6,937 bases of DNA from NCBI GenBank assembly GCA_023432805.1, contig JAEYUG010000078.1, positions 1 through 6,937 of the forward strand, in the 5' to 3' direction. Both the position numbers and the translations under genes were made by a program. The stretch is from Bacteroidota bacterium (GTDB taxonomy: Bacteria > Bacteroidota > Ignavibacteria > SZUA-365). The first letter of the stretch is position 1. Each line of letters starts with the position of its first letter. Below the pieces are notes generated by a model. The model was not told the origin of the DNA and made no database searches. It was given only the letters and a program-made list of their open reading frames with translations. Positions 1 through 6,657 of this stretch are shown here, in pieces.

Positions 1-69
1 ACGGGGTATCTGATCGTGTTCGATGCCGCACGCGCTCCGGAGCGGGATGTGTGGAGGCGGTACGTATGA
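1..69 (+). CDS. C-terminal end of an upstream gene, function not recognised (5' truncated)
   Basis: Reading from base 1, the frame gives 22 residues and then a TGA at 67-69. The tail includes GYLIVFDAAR and ends VWRRYV. The stop overlaps the next gene's start as ATGA (66-69), and that gene's Shine-Dalgarno sequence lies inside these last codons; both features support a real gene end. A hydrophobic GYLIVFD strand near the C-terminus vaguely recalls the tails of some AAA-ATPase/PD-(D/E)XK proteins, but 22 residues are too few to name a family. Position suggests it is the preceding gene of the same operon. The start and most of the protein lie outside the window. Confidence 0.6.
   Translation, partial: TGYLIVFDAARAPERDVWRRYV
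53..57 (+). promoter_or_regulatory. Shine-Dalgarno sequence setting the glycosyltransferase start at 66
   Basis: GGAGG lies 8 bases before the ATG at 66. It favours 66 over the in-frame GTG at 51, which lies upstream of this motif. It also means the hairpin repeats at 125-206 are inside the translated region rather than in a leader. The ATGA overlap with the upstream stop gives the same start independently. Confidence 0.75.
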
Positions 70-1430
70 GAGACAGGACGGTGGATGCGCCGGTCCACCG
101 AGCACCCACGGAGCGATCGTCAGGGACGGACGAGGGCGTCCGTCCTCCCACGACGGACGAGGGCGTCCGTCCTCCCACGACGGACGAGGGCGTCCGTCCT
201 CCCACGCATATCCTCCTGTTCTGTCAGTATTTCCCGCCGGAGATGGGGGCGCCCGCCGCACGCGCGTATGAATTCGCCCGGCGATGGGTGCGCATGGGCC
301 ACCGCGTCACCGTCGTGTGCGGCATCCCGAACCATCCCACCGGCGTCGTCTACGACGGCTATGAAAGGCGCCTGCTCCACACCGAACGCATCGAGGGCAT
401 CGACGTCGTGCGCACCTGGGTGTACGTCACCCCGAACGCCGGCGTTCTGCGCCGCAGTATCAACTACATCTCCTACGCCGTCTCCGCCCTCGCTGCCGCC
501 CAGTGCGCGCGCGATGCACACATCTGCATCGCCACCTCGCCCCAGTTTCTCGCCGGCGTCGCCGGCGCCCTCTTCGCCCGCGCCGCGCGCATCCCCTTCC
601 TCCTCGAGGTGCGCGACCTCTGGCCCGACTCCATCAAGGCCGTCGAAGCCACCGGCAGCCGCCTCCTGCTCGGCATCCTCCAGCGCATCGAACGCGCACT
701 CTACCACGCGGCCCGCCGCATCGTCGTCGTGAGTCCCGCCTTCCGCAGCCACATCGCCGCCACCGGCATCGATCCCGAACGCATCGACCTCATCACCAAC
801 GGCATCGATACCACACTCGCGGTGCGCGGACCCCGCCCCCGCACGCACTTCACCGGCGACCTCGCCTCTGCGTTCATCGTGCTGTACGCCGGCACCCACG
901 GCATGGCCCATGCCCTCGACACGCTCGTGGATGCCGCACGCCTGCTCGCCGACGATCCCGCCATCCGCTTCGTGTTCGTGGGGGAAGGCGCCGACAAGCG
1001 CCGCGTGCAGCAGTACGCCGCAGACTGTGCGAACGTGACCTTCATCGATCGGAAGCCCCGCTCGGTCATCGCCGAGATGATCGCCGAAGCAGATGCCTGC
1101 GTCGTGCCTCTCAAACGCACCCCGCTCTTCCGCACCGTGATCCCCTCGAAGATGTTCGAGATCATGGGCGCCGCCCGCCCGATCATCCTCGGCGTCGAGG
1201 GCACGGCCCGCGACCTGCTCGACGAGGCGGATGCCGGCATCGCCGTCGAACCGCAGAACGCCGCCGCACTTGCCGAGGCGATCCGCAAGCTGCGCGACGA
1301 CCCGGCGCTCCGGGACCGGTACGGAGACAATGGCTTTCGCCATGTACGGGAAATGTATGATCTTGACACACTCGCACTCCGTTATCTCGACATCATCCGC
1401 GACGTCGTCGAAAGGCCCACCATCCCATGA
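66..1430 (+). CDS. Family-4 glycosyltransferase, WbuB/WcaI-like, with repeat-bearing N-terminal extension
   Basis: A 454-residue GT-B fold glycosyltransferase (GT4) that probably transfers an activated sugar during O-antigen, capsule or other surface glycan synthesis at the cytoplasmic face of the inner membrane. The substrate cannot be read from sequence; named relatives include the putative L-fucosamine transferase WbuB.

Visible motifs are the first strand and glycine turn (HILLFCQYFPPEMG, residues 48-61), EVRDLWPDS (181-189), VSPAF (222-226), ITNGID (243-248), YAGTHGMAH opening the C-terminal domain (274-282), FVGEGADK, and the donor-site segment PSKMFE (360-365). The first Glu of the classical E-x7-E pair is absent, which as far as I recall is usual in this subfamily.

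Residues 1-47 precede the fold and hold three 9-residue repeats (21-47). The start at 66 rests on GGAGG and an ATGA overlap. The stop overlaps the next start, again as ATGA. There are no evident membrane segments. Confidence 0.88.
   Translation: MRDRTVDAPVHRAPTERSSGTDEGVRPPTTDEGVRPPTTDEGVRPPTHILLFCQYFPPEMGAPAARAYEFARRWVRMGHRVTVVCGIPNHPTGVVYDGYERRLLHTERIEGIDVVRTWVYVTPNAGVLRRSINYISYAVSALAAAQCARDAHICIATSPQFLAGVAGALFARAARIPFLLEVRDLWPDSIKAVEATGSRLLLGILQRIERALYHAARRIVVVSPAFRSHIAATGIDPERIDLITNGIDTTLAVRGPRPRTHFTGDLASAFIVLYAGTHGMAHALDTLVDAARLLADDPAIRFVFVGEGADKRRVQQYAADCANVTFIDRKPRSVIAEMIAEADACVVPLKRTPLFRTVIPSKMFEIMGAARPIILGVEGTARDLLDEADAGIAVEPQNAAALAEAIRKLRDDPALRDRYGDNGFRHVREMYDLDTLALRYLDIIRDVVERPTIP
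125..206 (+). repeat. Three exact tandem 27-bp hairpin-forming repeats inside the glycosyltransferase gene
   Basis: The units lie at 126-152, 153-179 and 180-206 and are identical, each reading TDEGVRPPT in the gene's frame. Each contains a perfect 8-bp inverted repeat, GACGGACG and CGTCCGTC, around an AGGG loop (125-144, 152-171, 179-198). The first stem can extend by a G-C and a G-T pair. The spacer between hairpins is 7 bases. The unit length is a multiple of three, so copy number can change without breaking the frame. All six frames of the unit are free of stop codons. The array begins about 60 bases after the start codon and ends immediately before the first strand of the glycosyltransferase fold. 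Confidence 0.95.
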
Positions 1431-4400
1431 TCATTGTACTCCGGCAGACTGGACTCCACATCGCCTCGGCGCTGCTGTGCGCCTGCACGCTCGTCGCTCC
1501 ACATGCCGGCTCCCTTCATGCACAGGGCACAAGAAGCCAGGGTCTCGCGCCCGCTGGCGCGGCCTCCCGACACACCACGCCCCCCCGCATCACGTCCCGA
1601 CGCGTCCTTCCCGTCGAGCGCAATGACCCCGGTCCAGCAGGCTGGACCGACAGCAGCGTCGTCGTCGACGCACTCGCACGCGCGCGCGATGCAGCCTCAC
1701 CCGCAGCCTTCGACAACTGGTACACACCGCAGAGCGAGATGCTGCGCATCACCACCCGCGAGCGCGGCATCCATCGCATCACGCGCGGAGACCTCGAACG
1801 TGCCGGGTACGACGTCGCCGCCCTCGATCCCCGCCGCTTCCAACTGTGGAACCGCGGCGTCGAACAACCGCTGCTGATCGTCGGCGAAGACGACGGCCGG
1901 CTGGATCCTGGCGACACGATCATCTTCTTCGCCGAGCGTCTCGCGGGCGAGGGCACGTACTTCCACACCTGGGCCGACGAAAACGTCTCCTTCCTCGGCA
2001 TGGACGCGACCGATCCCCTGCGCTACACACCGCGTCCGGCCGCACCCTCCGGCGCCCCCGAACTCGCGTCCATCCATCGCACCCTGCACATGGAGCGCGA
2101 CAGCGTCTACCATCTCGGTGACCACCAGTATTCGGACATGACCGATACCGAACTGGTGCCGGGTGAGGGATGGATCTGGACGTATCTGTTCAAGAAGGAC
2201 AGCCTCGTCCACGAGGTCTCCCTCGACGCAGAGCCCGCAGGGGAAGCCGTGCTCACCGTCAGCCTGCGCAGTGCGTCGGTGAATCCGAGCAGGGCGGGCG
2301 TCTTGCTCAACGGCACACTCGTCGACAGCATCGATCTCGCACCGTATCAGTCCGTGCGCCGCGCGCTTGCCGTCCCGCCCGGACTGCTGCGTGCAGGCGC
2401 GAATACCCTTGTGATCCGCAATGTCGGCGTCGTCGACTGTCCTCCGTCGAATCCTCTCTGCACGATCGAACGGTTTTCCGTGGACTGGGCCGAGCTCGAT
2501 GCGCGTGTCGAACCGACTGCGGCCGGCGGCCTGCTCGAGCTTCCCCCCGATACAGCCGGCGTGCCAGGCACGACCGACGTGCGGGTCGGCGGTCTTGCAA
2601 CATCCGACATCCTCATCCTCAATCCCGTCGCCGCCACTCGTGCGACCGAGTTCGAGACGACCGGTGCGCCCGGTGGGTATGCGGTACGGTTCCGCACCTC
2701 CACCGACAGCGGGCATGTTCTCGCCGAGCGGAGTGCGCTCCGCGAGCCGGCAGGCATCACGCGCGTGCGCATGCCGCGACCCGATGCCGCGGATGCCGAC
2801 TATATCATCGTCACGCATAGTGCGTTCCGTGCGCCTGCCGCGCGTCTTGCTGCGTATCGGCAGCAGAAGGATGGCTATCGCCCGGCGGTGGCCGAGGTCG
2901 ACGACATCTACATCGCCTTCAACGGCGGCATCAAGGACCCCGTTGCCATCCGTCGCTTCATGATCGATGCATGGGAGCGCAGCACCGCTGCGAAGCCGCG
3001 ATTTCTGACCATCATCGGTGATGCGAGCTGGGATCCGAAGATGCTGCAGTTCAGTTCGACGCGCAGAGACTTCGTCCCCTCATTCGGCAATCCCGTCAGC
3101 GACAACTACTACGTCGCACTCGGAGCGCTGCCCTTCGACGTGCGGCCGATGATGGCGAACGGCCGCATCCCCGCCGAGACGGCCGCCGACGCGGATGCGG
3201 TGATCGGCAAGATCATCGACTACGAGGCACTGCCGCCGCAGCCATGGGATAATCGGATCCTATTCTCCATTGGGGGGCAGGACCTGGCCGAACAGCAACG
3301 CTATCTCATGCCGCCCGTGCAGGGATTGACGGCATCGCATGTGGATCCCGCCTGCATGCAGAGTGATCGTGTGGTGAAGAGCACGTTCGATCAGGGGGTC
3401 ACCTACGATGACCTCGACACACTCGTTGCACGCATGAACGCGGGCACGTCGTGGTTCTACTTCATCGGACATGGCGGGTCGCGCATCATCGATGTTGGCA
3501 TCGAGCGACCGGAGATCTTCTCGCTCGAAAACAGGTATCCCCTTTTCATCACGATGTCCTGCAACACCGCGCACTTCGCCGAACCCTATGAAACGGGACT
3601 CAACGAGCGCTTCATCATGGCACCGCGGAATGGATCGATTGCATCGCTCGGTACGGCGGGACTCGGTGAAATCGGCCGCGACTACGTGCTCAGTCAGGGC
3701 ATGTTCGCGGCAATGCTCAGGGATGGCGTCCGTACCTATGGTGACATCCTCATGGCGGGGAAGCTCCTGCTCATCGATACGGTCAGCGTCGGTGATCTGC
3801 TCGTGCGCAACACCGTCAACCAGTACATCCTGCTCGGCGATCCCGCCACGCGCATCCCGCTGGCGGAGGGACCCGAACTGCTCGTGCAGTCCGCCGACAT
3901 GACCACCACCCCCGCGATCCTCACCGAACGCGAAGCCGCCCTCGTGCACTCGCGCCTGCGCAACGCGGGGCGCTGCCTCGTCGACAGTGTCGACGTGCGC
4001 TTCACCGTGTCGGCACAGGGACGCGAGGTGCACCGTCAGCAGCGGCGTATCCCGCCCTTCCGCCACACGGTCGACCTCGACTGGGCGTGGGATTTCGCGG
4101 ATCTCGACGGCGAAGTCACCCTCGAAATCGAGATCGATCCCGACGCCCGACTCGCAGCAGAGTACCGCGCGAACAACCGCGCCGGCATCGTACGCACCGT
4201 GCTGCCGCGCGGCATCACGCAGATCTTTCCCCTGGCCGATGCCATGCTCGACATCGCCCGCACCCCCGTGCTCACCTTCACTGTTGCCAATCCCTCCGAA
4301 ATGCCGGATCCCGACATCGACGCCGTGGTCGATGTGGAAATCGCCGACGACCCTGACATGCGCACCGCGCTGCGCACCGTCAGCACGCCCGCGGGCGACG

Positions 4401-6397
4401 TCTACACCACCCTCGCATACAGCCACGCGCGCAGCCAGCCCGCCACCCTCTGGTGGCGTGCCCGTCTGCGCAGCGTGCTCGGCACGGAGCCATGGAGTCC
4501 CGTGCGCGCAGTCAGCCTCGGTGCCTCCGACGCGTCGGGCGAGCGGTGGAGTCTCATGCATGCCGGGCAGCGCCGCACCCTCGCCCTGCGCAACCTGCGC
4601 GACGACGGCACCGCGCTCACCCTCGGCGAGCGTCCCCTCGTGATCGACGTGGCGTCGGGGGGCTTCAACAACTACACCTTCAAGAGCTCGCTCATCCGTC
4701 TCGACGGTGCTGACGTCTCGACCAACCGTCGCGGCTTCAACCTCGCCGTGATCGACGCCGCGCTCGGCACCCTCGTCGACACCGTGAACTTCGACACGTA
4801 CTGGACCGCCGACGAGGCGCGCCGCATGGCCGCCTACCTGCGCACCGTGCCCGACGACGCGATCATCGCCGCCGCCGTGCTCGACGACGCCAACGGCTAC
4901 TTCAATCCCGACTCCCCCGTCCGCAGCAACATCGTGCCCGAACTGCGCGCCGAGCTCGCACGCTTCGGCGCCCGCCTCGTCGACAGCGTCGGCTTCCGTG
5001 ACTCCTGGGCCTTCATTGGCACCCGCAGCGATCCCGCCCGCGCCCGCGAGGCCCATCTCGCCTTCGGTGCCGTGTTCTTCGCCGACACCGTCACCGTACG
5101 CGCCGTCGAGGGCGAGGTGGCGGGTGCGCTTGTGGGACCCGCCGACACGTGGTCCACCATCTGGTGGGATGGTACCGAAGGCGCGGCCTCGTCGTCGCTT
5201 CGCCTCCGCGCATGGCTGCCCGCTGCGGAAGCCGATTCCCTCGTCTTCGAGAGTGCGCCCGTGGCGCCCGGCGTGCGCGTCTCCCTTGCCGGCATCGATG
5301 CAGCCGTAGCCCGCCGCCTGCGCATCGGAGCCGTGCTGTCGGATCCCGGCGGCACCGGGTCGCCGCGCCTTGCCGCCCTGCACGCGGAGTTCGGCAGCAG
5401 CTTCCCCGAGCTCGGCGTCACCAGCAGATCGGTCGTGCTCGAGGCGGATTCCGTGCTGGAGGGCGAGCCCGTCGTCGTGCGCAGCACCGTGCACAATGCG
5501 GGTCGCAGCGCGGCACGCGGCGTGACCGTCTCCCTGACCCTGCCGCCCGAGGCCGGGGGATACGCCGCCTCGCAGACCATCGACGATCTCGCTCCCGGCG
5601 CGACGACCGACCTCGACTGGTCGGTGCCCACCGCGGGCGTGCGCGGCATCGTGCCCGTCACCGTCAACATCAATCCGGGACGCGTGCAGACCGAGTACTA
5701 CCATGGCAACGACATCTACGCCCGCCGCTTCCGCAGCGTGCGCGACGCCGCGCGCCCCGTGCTCGACGTGCGCTTCGACGGGCAGGAAGTCGTCGCCAAC
5801 GACTACGTCAGTCCCACGCCCGTCATCACCGTCAGCCTCCGCGACGCGAGTCCACTGCCCGTCACCGACACCGCCGCCGTGCAGATGTTCCTCGACGGTC
5901 GCCGCGTCTGGCTCGTCGGAAATCCCGAGGTGCAGCTTCTGCAGGGGGGATCGGGCGAGGAGAAGGTGCACGTGCGTTTCACGCCCGTGCTGCGGCCCGG
6001 TGCCCGCGTGCTCGCCGTGTCGGCGCGCGATGCCAGCGGAAACCAGGCGGACACGATTCCCTGGCAGGTGCGCGTGCTCGTCTCGACGGAGACGAAGGCC
6101 GACAACGTCTACCCCTTCCCGAATCCCGCGCCCGGTCAGGCCGACTTCACCTTCCGCCTGCTCGGCGCGGAGCTGCCCGACCGTGCCGTGCTGCGCATCT
6201 ACACCGTGGCGGGTCGTCGCGTCTACGAGCGCGAACTCGCCTCGGACGCCCTGCGCATCGGCTTCAACCGCATCCCCTGGGATGGTCGCGACAGCGACGG
6301 CGACCGCCTCGCGAACGGCACCTACTTCTACCGTCTCACCTTCGAGCGTCCCTCCGGCAGTGAGCAGCACACGGGCCGACTCTCCGTCCTCCGCTGA
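1427..6397 (+). CDS. Secreted C25 (gingipain-fold) peptidase, PorU2-like type IX secretion sortase candidate
   Basis: A 1656-residue exported protein of the long PorU-like class. PorU is a surface cysteine transpeptidase that removes the C-terminal sorting domain of T9SS cargo and links the cargo to lipopolysaccharide; this protein may do likewise or be a C25 protease.

Order of parts: signal peptide 1-32 (cleavage after SLHA); PorU-type N-terminal region about 103-200 (RITTRERGIHRIT, IVGEDDGRLDPGD); a beta-rich stretch; C25 domain about 455-815. That domain shows GDASWDP 531-537, catalytic His682 in FIGHGG and Cys712 in TMSCNTAHF, and closing LLGDPATRI. Then come a CARDB-like domain (about 816-925), a fibronectin-like part, an ILEI/FAM3-like domain (about 1064-1220), a beta domain, a second CARDB-like domain (1326-1436), an Ig-like domain (1443-1552) and a FlgD-like/type-A sorting domain (1558-1656: YPFPNP, WDGRDSDGD, GTYFYRL).

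The start overlaps the glycosyltransferase stop; AAAGG at 1411-1415 is a weak ribosome site. The C25 family is secure; true sortase activity is inferred. Confidence 0.9.
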   Translation: MIIVLRQTGLHIASALLCACTLVAPHAGSLHAQGTRSQGLAPAGAASRHTTPPRITSRRVLPVERNDPGPAGWTDSSVVVDALARARDAASPAAFDNWYTPQSEMLRITTRERGIHRITRGDLERAGYDVAALDPRRFQLWNRGVEQPLLIVGEDDGRLDPGDTIIFFAERLAGEGTYFHTWADENVSFLGMDATDPLRYTPRPAAPSGAPELASIHRTLHMERDSVYHLGDHQYSDMTDTELVPGEGWIWTYLFKKDSLVHEVSLDAEPAGEAVLTVSLRSASVNPSRAGVLLNGTLVDSIDLAPYQSVRRALAVPPGLLRAGANTLVIRNVGVVDCPPSNPLCTIERFSVDWAELDARVEPTAAGGLLELPPDTAGVPGTTDVRVGGLATSDILILNPVAATRATEFETTGAPGGYAVRFRTSTDSGHVLAERSALREPAGITRVRMPRPDAADADYIIVTHSAFRAPAARLAAYRQQKDGYRPAVAEVDDIYIAFNGGIKDPVAIRRFMIDAWERSTAAKPRFLTIIGDASWDPKMLQFSSTRRDFVPSFGNPVSDNYYVALGALPFDVRPMMANGRIPAETAADADAVIGKIIDYEALPPQPWDNRILFSIGGQDLAEQQRYLMPPVQGLTASHVDPACMQSDRVVKSTFDQGVTYDDLDTLVARMNAGTSWFYFIGHGGSRIIDVGIERPEIFSLENRYPLFITMSCNTAHFAEPYETGLNERFIMAPRNGSIASLGTAGLGEIGRDYVLSQGMFAAMLRDGVRTYGDILMAGKLLLIDTVSVGDLLVRNTVNQYILLGDPATRIPLAEGPELLVQSADMTTTPAILTEREAALVHSRLRNAGRCLVDSVDVRFTVSAQGREVHRQQRRIPPFRHTVDLDWAWDFADLDGEVTLEIEIDPDARLAAEYRANNRAGIVRTVLPRGITQIFPLADAMLDIARTPVLTFTVANPSEMPDPDIDAVVDVEIADDPDMRTALRTVSTPAGDVYTTLAYSHARSQPATLWWRARLRSVLGTEPWSPVRAVSLGASDASGERWSLMHAGQRRTLALRNLRDDGTALTLGERPLVIDVASGGFNNYTFKSSLIRLDGADVSTNRRGFNLAVIDAALGTLVDTVNFDTYWTADEARRMAAYLRTVPDDAIIAAAVLDDANGYFNPDSPVRSNIVPELRAELARFGARLVDSVGFRDSWAFIGTRSDPARAREAHLAFGAVFFADTVTVRAVEGEVAGALVGPADTWSTIWWDGTEGAASSSLRLRAWLPAAEADSLVFESAPVAPGVRVSLAGIDAAVARRLRIGAVLSDPGGTGSPRLAALHAEFGSSFPELGVTSRSVVLEADSVLEGEPVVVRSTVHNAGRSAARGVTVSLTLPPEAGGYAASQTIDDLAPGATTDLDWSVPTAGVRGIVPVTVNINPGRVQTEYYHGNDIYARRFRSVRDAARPVLDVRFDGQEVVANDYVSPTPVITVSLRDASPLPVTDTAAVQMFLDGRRVWLVGNPEVQLLQGGSGEEKVHVRFTPVLRPGARVLAVSARDASGNQADTIPWQVRVLVSTETKADNVYPFPNPAPGQADFTFRLLGAELPDRAVLRIYTVAGRRVYERELASDALRIGFNRIPWDGRDSDGDRLANGTYFYRLTFERPSGSEQHTGRLSVLR

Positions 6398-6431
6398 TTC
6401 CGACAAAGCTCTCCGAAAATTTCGCAGACAC

Positions 6432-6462
6432 TTGCCTTCGACACATCAGCACCCTATATTTG
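6432..6462 (+). promoter_or_regulatory. Bacteroidota-type promoter of the tRNA-Gln gene
   Basis: TATATTTG at 6455-6462 matches the Bacteroidota -7 consensus TAnnTTTG exactly. A TTG at 6432-6434 lies 20 bases upstream, where the -33 element (TTTG/TTG) is expected. Transcription would begin near 6468, about ten bases before the mature tRNA 5' end at 6479. The rest of 6398-6478 shows no gene and no convincing terminator for the peptidase gene. Confidence 0.65.
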
Positions 6463-6478
6463 TATCTGCCTTTACGAT

Positions 6479-6551
6479 TGCCCCTTGGTGTAATTGGCAA
6501 CACGTCTGACTCTGGATCAGAAAAGTCTAGGTTCGAGCCCTAGAGGGGCAG
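6479..6551 (+). tRNA. tRNA-Gln (anticodon CTG)
   Basis: A full cloverleaf of 73 bases can be folded by eye. The acceptor stem is TGCCCCT with AGGGGCA, seven perfect pairs. The D stem is GTGT/ACAC with an eight-base loop containing GG. The anticodon stem is TCTGA/TCAGA around loop CTCTGGA, giving anticodon CTG at 6512-6514, which reads CAG. The variable region is five bases. The T stem is CTAGG/CCTAG with loop TTCGAGC. The U1-A72 pair and discriminator G73 are typical glutamine identity elements. The 3' CCA is not encoded: the bases after G73 are CAG, so CCA would be added enzymatically. Confidence 0.95.
6527..6551 (+). other. Candidate attachment (att) region in the T arm and 3' end of tRNA-Gln
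   Basis: The 3' half of a tRNA gene facing a nearby tyrosine recombinase gene is the commonest integration target of bacterial islands and temperate phages. No second copy of this segment is seen in the window. If it is an att core, its partner lies beyond the right edge. This is placement by context only. Confidence 0.3.
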
Positions 6552-6555
6552 CAGG

Positions 6556-6589
6556 AAAACGGCGAAAATCACACGATTTTCGCCGTTTT
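6556..6589 (+). terminator. Intrinsic-terminator hairpin just after tRNA-Gln
   Basis: A perfect 15-bp inverted repeat (6556-6570 and 6575-6589) around an ACAC loop. The lower stem is A4 with T4, with the GC-rich CGGCG/CGCCG block inside it, and the 3' arm runs into TTTTGCGTTT. It begins four bases after the tRNA. The A-run on one side and T-run on the other mean it could also stop transcripts arriving from the converging recombinase gene. Confidence 0.8.
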
Positions 6590-6606
6590 GCGTTTCAGGG
6601 GGATCA

Positions 6607-6620
6607 GCGCTCGAGAGCGC
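6607..6620. repeat. 14-bp palindrome in the tRNA-integrase gap
   Basis: GCGCTC and GAGCGC are separated by GA, making a near-perfect palindrome followed by AAAA. It could be a weak hairpin on either strand or a protein-binding site. On the minus strand it lies beyond the recombinase stop codon. Confidence 0.45.
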
Positions 6621-6657
6621 AAAACCCAATAATTATGTCGAGATCTACCAGATAGGG

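Noticed and set aside
51..65. GTG at 51 as the glycosyltransferase start
   Set aside because: It lies upstream of the GGAGG that serves the ATG at 66, and the ATGA overlap also supports 66.
125..206. Tandem palindromic units as a CRISPR array
   Set aside because: Units are directly adjacent with no unique spacers, and the array lies within a translated reading frame.
120..1343. Minus-strand open frame of 407 codons opposite the glycosyltransferase gene
   Set aside because: Shadow of the GC-rich sense gene; no family motifs, and it runs through the stop-free repeat array.
1470..1486. Lipoprotein signal (Cys18/Cys20) in the peptidase leader
   Set aside because: The residues before the cysteines do not make a good lipobox, the hydrophobic stretch continues past them, and a signal peptidase I site follows SLHA at residue 32.
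5149..6363. Plus-strand open frame of 404 codons out of frame within the peptidase gene
   Set aside because: Arg/Ala-rich translation typical of the alternate frame of high-GC coding sequence; no start signal or motif.
3260..6406. Long open frame on the minus strand opposite the peptidase gene (1048 codons)
   Set aside because: It arises from the C-rich third positions of the sense gene. Its translation is low-complexity (G, A, V, E, D, H rich) with no recognisable domain, while the sense frame has a signal peptide and conserved C25 motifs.
6408..6434. Possible terminator of the peptidase gene around CGAAAATTTCG
   Set aside because: The stem is only about five AT-rich pairs with no T-run. 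Termination may instead occur at 6556-6589 after read-through, or elsewhere.
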